In this document: positions 59,510 through 64,000 of the stretch, in pieces
Layout: every line of letters begins with the position of its first letter
Numbering within the stretch: the stretch's first letter is position 1
Source of the DNA: Thalassorhabdus alkalitolerans
GTDB lineage: Bacteria; Bacillota; Bacilli; Bacillales; Marinococcaceae
Assembly (NCBI RefSeq): GCF_042656585.1
Contig: NZ_JBHSPG010000023.1
DNA length: 64,000 bases
Strand: one strand, 5' to 3'
Position numbers and translations under genes: made by a program
Notes under the pieces: model-generated
What the model was told of the DNA's origin: nothing
The model's database searches: none
What the model saw: only the letters and a program-made list of their open reading frames with translations

Positions 59510-61831
59510 ATGACTCAGCAAGAAAAAACTGAAATCATAGATGAAATAAAGGCGTGGGAAAAAGATCTAAGTCTTTTTTCCATGGAGAAAGCCAGGAATT
59601 ATATTGATAAATTGTCGGGTGACGAGAATGATGTGGAACCATTTATAGGCGTCTTATACGCTTTCATGTCATACACCCGTTTTAAGCAAGTAAAAAAAAT
59701 AGATCCTCTTATTCGTGATTGGATGGATAAAGGTGAGAAGCGCAATGAGAACTATCCTTTATTTCTTATAATCAAAGGACAGGATATTCTTTGGAGAGCA
59801 GAGCAGACCCTCTTTCCTAACAACCTTCCTTCGATAAGAGAGACAGACCAGAGTTCTGCAAGAAAAAAAACAGCTGAACAGCTATACACCGCTTCCTCTT
59901 CCCAAATAGAGGAAATGAAGGCTCAGAGCGAGGCTCTCAAAAGAGCAAAGGTGATGTTTGAGAAAGCGGACAAGGAGCAAGAGGCAGATTTTGCAGAAGA
60001 AGCGTATCAAATACTGATCAAGGGGTTAGAGCGTCTCCGTTTGTTACAGGAATCATCACGGCTCTATCAGGAGACGGCGACCGGCACCTTTTATTCCCCT
60101 GAACATGTGAAAGAGATGAAAGATGCGTTGCAGGAGATTAATCATATTTCCAGGGAATGGCATTCTCATTTTGAAGGGTTCAAAGACAGAAAAGAAGATG
60201 ACAGTCCCCTGCAGGAGTTAGATCAGTTAATTGGCCTGCAGGAGGTAAAGGACCGGGTTCATCAGTTGTATTATTATCTGCAATACCAGAAAAGAAGAAA
60301 AGAAGAAGGTTTTGTCCTTCAGGATGAATTAAGCTTAAACATGATCTTAACCGGGAATCCTGGCACTGGAAAAACCATGCTTGCCCGCTTGCTCGCTAAA
60401 ATTTATCATGATGTTGGACTGTTGCCCAGGGAAGAGGTTTTAGAAGCGGACCGCTCACATTTAGTTGGCTCTTATGTAGGCCAGACTGAAGAAAAGACTC
60501 TTAATTTAATCAAAGAAGCAGTAGGAGGAGTTCTTTTTATAGATGAAGCCTACAGCTTGAAAAGAGAAGGCATGACTGGCAACGATTATGGACAAACCGC
60601 CATTGACACGGTGGTGTCCGCCATTACAAGCAGTGAGTATGCAGGGACGTTTTCTCTTATTCTGGCTGGATATCCTGAAGAAATGAGACAGTTTTTACGT
60701 GCCAACCCGGGGCTTCGCAGCCGTTTTCCGGAAAGTAATCACATTCATATTTCTGACTATTCTCTCAAGGAATTGCTTGATATAGGCGATAAGGTTGCAT
60801 TAGCAAATGATTATACGTTATCTGCTGATGGGAAAAGAACGCTGGAAGAGCGGATTGCAGCTGAGCAGGTAGATGAGTCGTTTGGAAATGCTCGTACTGT
60901 CAAGAACATCATTCTTGATGCTATTTTTCAAAAAGGAGCAAAGGCAGGAAAAAAAGAGTCACCTTCCCTGGATGACTATGCCGTGTTAACAAGTGAGGAT
61001 TTGAAAGATAAGAAAAAAGAACAAGAAAAAGAACGGCAAGCAGGTATAGAAGAGCTAAACGAACTTGTCGGCCTGGATAAAGTAAAAAAAGAAATGAAAA
61101 AGCTGGCTTCCTTTGTGCAGGTGCAGCAAGAAAGAAGACAGGCAGGCCTTCCTTCTGCTCCTCTTTCTCTTCACACGATTTTTAATGGAAGACCAGGTAC
61201 GGGAAAAACAAGTACAGCTGCCATTTACGCAAAAATCTTAAAGGAACTGGGCTTTTTAAAAAGAGGGCATCTCGTTGTCTGCGGACGGAGTGACCTTGTA
61301 GCAGGATATGTGGGCCAGACGGCCTTAAAAACAAAACAGAAAATCCGTGAATCCCTGGGAGGAGTACTCTTTATAGATGAGGCCTATTCATTACTGCCTA
61401 AAGGAGCAGGGGATTTTAGCAGAGAGGCAATTGACACGCTTGTTGAAGAAATGACAAAGCATGAAGAAAACCTGGTCGTTATTTTATCCGGTTACCCAGA
61501 ACCAATGGAGAATCTTCTTGAAAGTAATCCAGGACTGCGATCTCGTTTTAAAAAGTCTTTTACGTTTCCCGATTATTCAGGCGAAGAGCTGGCTGAAATT
61601 ACAAAGAAAAAAGCTAGTGAGTACGGATACCGCTTTACCCCGGAAGCGTGGGAAGCTTTACTCGAACATCTGGCAGAAAGAACGGTCCCTGGGAATGGAC
61701 GGCTGGCACAAGATCTTGCAGAAGAAATGTTTCAGCAGCAAGCGGTCAGGTTGTTGAACCGTAATGAGAGTGGGGACTATGCACTACTGGAAAAAGAGGA
61801 TGTGACAGAGGCTTTGCACATTAAGTTATAA
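59510..61831 (+). CDS. Tandem AAA+ ATPase (SpoVK/CbxX-like)
   Basis: A 773-residue protein. The N-terminal 240 residues are helical and contain a coiled-coil-like stretch (residues about 120-215). Two CbxX/SpoVK-type AAA+ modules follow. The first has LTGNPGTGKTMLARLLAKIYHDVGLL, the pore-side YVGQTEEKT and Walker B GGVLFIDEAYSL. The second has FNGRPGTGKTSTAAIYAKILKELGFL, YVGQTALKT and GGVLFIDEAYSL. B. subtilis SpoVK has only one such module, so this is a duplicated form. ATG 59510 follows AGGTGATT. A sporulation role is plausible by homology; the client is unknown. Confidence 0.88.
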   Translation: MTQQEKTEIIDEIKAWEKDLSLFSMEKARNYIDKLSGDENDVEPFIGVLYAFMSYTRFKQVKKIDPLIRDWMDKGEKRNENYPLFLIIKGQDILWRAEQTLFPNNLPSIRETDQSSARKKTAEQLYTASSSQIEEMKAQSEALKRAKVMFEKADKEQEADFAEEAYQILIKGLERLRLLQESSRLYQETATGTFYSPEHVKEMKDALQEINHISREWHSHFEGFKDRKEDDSPLQELDQLIGLQEVKDRVHQLYYYLQYQKRRKEEGFVLQDELSLNMILTGNPGTGKTMLARLLAKIYHDVGLLPREEVLEADRSHLVGSYVGQTEEKTLNLIKEAVGGVLFIDEAYSLKREGMTGNDYGQTAIDTVVSAITSSEYAGTFSLILAGYPEEMRQFLRANPGLRSRFPESNHIHISDYSLKELLDIGDKVALANDYTLSADGKRTLEERIAAEQVDESFGNARTVKNIILDAIFQKGAKAGKKESPSLDDYAVLTSEDLKDKKKEQEKERQAGIEELNELVGLDKVKKEMKKLASFVQVQQERRQAGLPSAPLSLHTIFNGRPGTGKTSTAAIYAKILKELGFLKRGHLVVCGRSDLVAGYVGQTALKTKQKIRESLGGVLFIDEAYSLLPKGAGDFSREAIDTLVEEMTKHEENLVVILSGYPEPMENLLESNPGLRSRFKKSFTFPDYSGEELAEITKKKASEYGYRFTPEAWEALLEHLAERTVPGNGRLAQDLAEEMFQQQAVRLLNRNESGDYALLEKEDVTEALHIKL

Positions 61832-61845
61832 AAGGAGCTGGAAAA

Positions 61846-62277
61846 ATGAAAGCAGCAGCAAACATTGAAGTCAGATATGCAGAAACCGATCAAATGGGTA
61901 TCGTCCACCACTCTAATTATCTCGTATGGTGTGAGCTTGCACGCACAAAATTGATCAATGAACTTGGCTTTAATTACAAAGAGCTTGAAGAGCAAGGCAT
62001 ACTGTCCCCAGTGACAAATGTGAACCTTGATTATAAGGCTCCGTCAACTTATGGGGATGTCATCACCGCTGAAACATGGATAGAAGCTTATGATGGTCTG
62101 CGGGTGACATACGGTTACAACATAATCAACCAAAAAGGTATTCTCTGTGTTAAGGGAACCACCACTCACGTGTGTATTCGCAAAAACACATTCCGGCCCA
62201 TCTCTATAAAGAAGCATCTTCCTGACTGGCACGAGAAGTATGAAATGATTAAGAAACAAGTGAAAGAAAATGTATAA
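61846..62277 (+). CDS. yneP: Acyl-CoA thioesterase (YneP/YbgC-like, 4HBT fold)
   Basis: A 143-residue hot-dog thioesterase. The motif VRYAETDQMGIVHHSNYLVWCELARTKLI has the catalytic Asp of the 4HBT family (D-Q-M-G-I-V-H-H-x-x-Y). It starts 14 bases after the AAA+ gene behind AAAGGAG and precedes tlp. Close neighbours tlp and yneQ occur with yneP in B. subtilis, supporting the name. The natural acyl substrate is not known. Confidence 0.88.
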   Translation: MKAAANIEVRYAETDQMGIVHHSNYLVWCELARTKLINELGFNYKELEEQGILSPVTNVNLDYKAPSTYGDVITAETWIEAYDGLRVTYGYNIINQKGILCVKGTTTHVCIRKNTFRPISIKKHLPDWHEKYEMIKKQVKENV

Positions 62278-62330
62278 CAACCTTCTTCTCATTCCACACT
62301 AATGTGGACAAATGAGAAGGAGGAAATAAA

Positions 62331-62552
62331 ATGGCTAAACCTGATGACCGTTCAGATAACGTTGAAAAACTGGAAAAAATGAAGGATAACACCCTTAAGA
62401 ATATGGAAGCCGCTGAGGAAACGATGAATAACCTTGATTTGAAGGAATCAGACAAAAAAGCAATTGAAGCAAAGAATGCAAGAAGACAGGAAAGCCTGGG
62501 AAATATATATGAAGAAATTGCAGACGAAGAAAGAGATGCGAAACGACGGTAG
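62331..62552 (+). CDS. tlp: Small acid-soluble spore protein Tlp
   Basis: A 73-residue hydrophilic helix-forming spore protein (thioredoxin-like protein by historic name). KPDDRSDNVEKLEKMKDNTLKNMEAAEE and KNARRQESLGNIYEEIADE match Tlp. GAAGGAGG precedes the ATG. It is expressed late in the forespore in B. subtilis. With sspP it shows that the host sporulates. Confidence 0.9.
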   Translation: MAKPDDRSDNVEKLEKMKDNTLKNMEAAEETMNNLDLKESDKKAIEAKNARRQESLGNIYEEIADEERDAKRR

Positions 62553-62561
62553 CAGGAAGGG

Positions 62562-62590
62562 GCAGCTCCTTAAAAGAGCTGCTTTTTTTA
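62562..62590 (+). terminator. Rho-independent terminator
   Basis: GCAGCTC-CTTAAAA-GAGCTGC with T7, after tlp. Confidence 0.85.
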
Positions 62591-62736
62591 ATGTAAAAAG
62601 AAACATGTGATATACTTCACCGGCATCCGTGCATACATTTATGAATCCAAAGAAACATTTTCTTCCGTTATAACAGACAAAAATGCCTTCGTGTGATATA
62701 AAAAAGAGACAGGGAAATTGGAAAAGGAGCTAAATT

Positions 62737-63051
62737 ATGGCGTTTGGAATCAGGCGAGAAGAACTCAAAGAATGGAAACGAAAAGCTTCAAATGGAGAAA
62801 TCGCATTTATCACTCATTTTTGGTATGACCCTAGGTTTCCGGATTGTGATACAGTCACAAAAGTAGGCTGTTCAAATGTGAAAGCACTGATCAGCTGGGG
62901 AAAGCAATACGGCCTGAAAGAAGAGTGGATTCATCTTCGAAAGCCATACCCCCATTTTGACCTGTTAGGGGAAAAGCAAGCCGAAATTTTACAGAAAGAA
63001 GGAAAACAGTCCCAATTATTAAAGCTGAAAAAAAGAAACCATGTCCCTTAA
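62737..63051 (+). CDS. yneQ: YneQ-like conserved hypothetical protein
   Basis: A 104-residue soluble protein conserved in Bacillaceae. FGIRREELKEWKRKASNGEIAFITHFWYDPRFPDCDTVTKVGCSN resembles YneQ, as does WGKQYGLKEEWIHLRKPYPHFDLLGEKQ. There are two Cys and several His/Asp but no catalytic pattern I know. It has an AAAGGAG site and follows tlp as in the B. subtilis neighbourhood. The function is unknown. Confidence 0.8.
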   Translation: MAFGIRREELKEWKRKASNGEIAFITHFWYDPRFPDCDTVTKVGCSNVKALISWGKQYGLKEEWIHLRKPYPHFDLLGEKQAEILQKEGKQSQLLKLKKRNHVP

Positions 63052-63119
63052 TGCTATGGTTTAGTATACTGGGATGTAGGATAAATAATAAGCAAATGAT
63101 GGTCATTGGAGTGATTAAA

Positions 63120-63953
63120 TTGTCTATTTCACAGAAGCAGATTGTAGAAGCTTTGGAAGTGAAGCCGGATATTGATCCTGTTGAAGAAATTAATAAGAGA
63201 AAAGAGTTTTTAAAATCATATGCAAAAAAAGCCCACGTATCTGGATATGTATTGGGGATATCGGGGGGGCAGGATTCTACATTAGCCGGTAAAATAGCGC
63301 AAATGGCTATTGAGGAATTAAATGAAGAAGAGGACAAAGAATATTCTTTTATTGCCGTTCGTCTGCCATATGGCGAACAGTTCGATGAAGATGATGCTCA
63401 ACAGGCGCTAAAGTACATCAGCCCTTCAAAGACAATTACAATAAACATTCAACAAGCAGTGGATGCGGCAGAAGAGGCTTTTGAACAAGCAGTGGGCCAT
63501 AAAATGAGTGATTTTAACAAAGGGAACACAAAGGCAAGGGAAAGAATGAAAGCCCAATACGATTTGGCAGCGGAGTTTGGCTGCCTAGTGATCGGGACAG
63601 ACCATGCAGCGGAAGCTGTTACTGGATTTTACACTAAGTATGGTGACGGGGCCTGTGACGTCGCACCGTTATTTGGTCTGAACAAAAGGCAGGGAAAAGA
63701 GCTTTTACGTAAACTTGATGCTCCGGCACACTTATACGAGAAGGTGCCTACTGCTGATCTAGAAAGCGATAAACCAGGTATTTCAGATGAAGAAGCTCTG
63801 GGAGTCACCTATGACGATATTGATAATTTCCTGGAAGGCAAAACGGTAAGTGAAGCCGTGAAAGTAAACCTCATTACCAGGTATACTCAAACAGAGCATA
63901 AAAGACAGCTGCCGGTTACCATTCAAGATGATTGGTGGAACGAAGGGAAATAA
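63120..63953 (+). CDS. nadE: Ammonia-dependent NAD+ synthetase
   Basis: NadE amidates nicotinic acid adenine dinucleotide to NAD+ using ammonia and ATP. The 277-residue protein has the PP-loop GISGGQDSTLAGK, then FIAVRLPYGEQFDEDDAQ, DFNKGNTKARERMKAQY, IGTDHAAEAVTGFYTKYGDGACDVAPLFGLNKRQG and PTADLESDKPGISDEEALG. No glutaminase domain is fused. The start is TTG 63120 behind GGAGTG, giving LSISQKQIVEALEVKPDIDP, which aligns with B. subtilis NadE; the upstream frame from 63051 is leader. A GGTGGCC-ATAAC-GGTCGCC hairpin at about 63981-63998 begins a terminator cut by the window end. Confidence 0.95.
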   Translation: MSISQKQIVEALEVKPDIDPVEEINKRKEFLKSYAKKAHVSGYVLGISGGQDSTLAGKIAQMAIEELNEEEDKEYSFIAVRLPYGEQFDEDDAQQALKYISPSKTITINIQQAVDAAEEAFEQAVGHKMSDFNKGNTKARERMKAQYDLAAEFGCLVIGTDHAAEAVTGFYTKYGDGACDVAPLFGLNKRQGKELLRKLDAPAHLYEKVPTADLESDKPGISDEEALGVTYDDIDNFLEGKTVSEAVKVNLITRYTQTEHKRQLPVTIQDDWWNEGK

Positions 63954-64000
63954 GCGTCATATTTGTTTTATTAGAACAAGGTGGCCATAACGGTCGCCTC

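Noticed and set aside
1..64000. CRISPR arrays, phage modules, rRNA genes, replication origin
   Set aside because: No regularly spaced repeats, phage structural genes, rRNA or DnaA-box cluster were seen on either strand.

Overview
The window comes from a spore-forming, low-GC member of the Bacillaceae. It encodes two small acid-soluble spore proteins (SspP at 27.4 kb, Tlp at 62.4 kb), Gram-positive cytochrome c maturation genes and lipoproteins, and has AT-rich spacers with AGGAGG-type ribosome binding sites. Exported proteins are very acidic (for example the binding protein at 21.6 kb and the Ltp lipoprotein at 14.7 kb), which suggests a salt- or alkali-adapted species. No phage, integrase or CRISPR array was seen.

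Layout. (1) 0-15.5 kb, mixed chromosomal genes: an MFS transporter end, NADP-type glutamate dehydrogenase, a tRNA-dihydrouridine synthase, two SRPBCC proteins beside decayed methyltransferase and ArsR remnants, a DUF3298 protein, a D,D-carboxypeptidase, two TetR regulators, a rhomboid gene broken at an 11-T run, an SDR enzyme, a FAD monooxygenase with a TetR-type operator, and an Ltp-repeat lipoprotein. (2) 15.7-27.2 kb, a selenium locus: tRNA-Sec (selC), nagB and a VOC protein, selB with an overlapping SenB/GLT1D1-like glycosyltransferase, a LysR regulator divergent from a PhnD-PhnE-PhnC-type ABC transporter, selD (itself a selenoprotein, U18), a SelW-like C-x-x-U selenoprotein, and selA. Both selenoproteins are read through in-frame TGA codons. 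(3) 27.3-30.5 kb, sspP and aconitase. (4) 31-56 kb, an accessory island for copper and the extracytoplasm: a cupredoxin membrane protein, ResA/ResB/ResC/CcdA-type cytochrome c maturation, a BNR lipoprotein, a two-component system, a SEDS protein, a 16-Cys copper-storage-type four-helix protein, a Met/His-rich cell-wall-binding lipoprotein, a broken lgt, an acyltransferase, an orphan response regulator, a lipoprotein multicopper oxidase, a second D,D-carboxypeptidase, and csoR-copZ-copA. Three CsoR-type operators tie parts of it together. (5) 56.5-64 kb, backbone genes: DUF421, FbpB-like, VanZ, EamA, a double AAA+ ATPase, YneP-like thioesterase, Tlp, YneQ-like and NadE.

How the genes fit together. 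As I recall it, B. subtilis has sspP-sspO-citB-yneN-tlp-yneP-yneQ. Here sspP-acnA lies on one side and yneP-tlp-yneQ on the other side of about 31 kb that includes the copper island, so the island looks inserted into a conserved neighbourhood. The selenium locus holds everything needed for Sec insertion, plus a glycosyltransferase and an importer that the Sec pathway does not require. These two are the best candidates for an undescribed selenium uptake or selenosugar function. Four envelope genes of the window (both carboxypeptidases, the SEDS gene and the acyltransferase) share an 11-bp-phased TTCA repeat upstream, suggesting one OmpR-family regulator.
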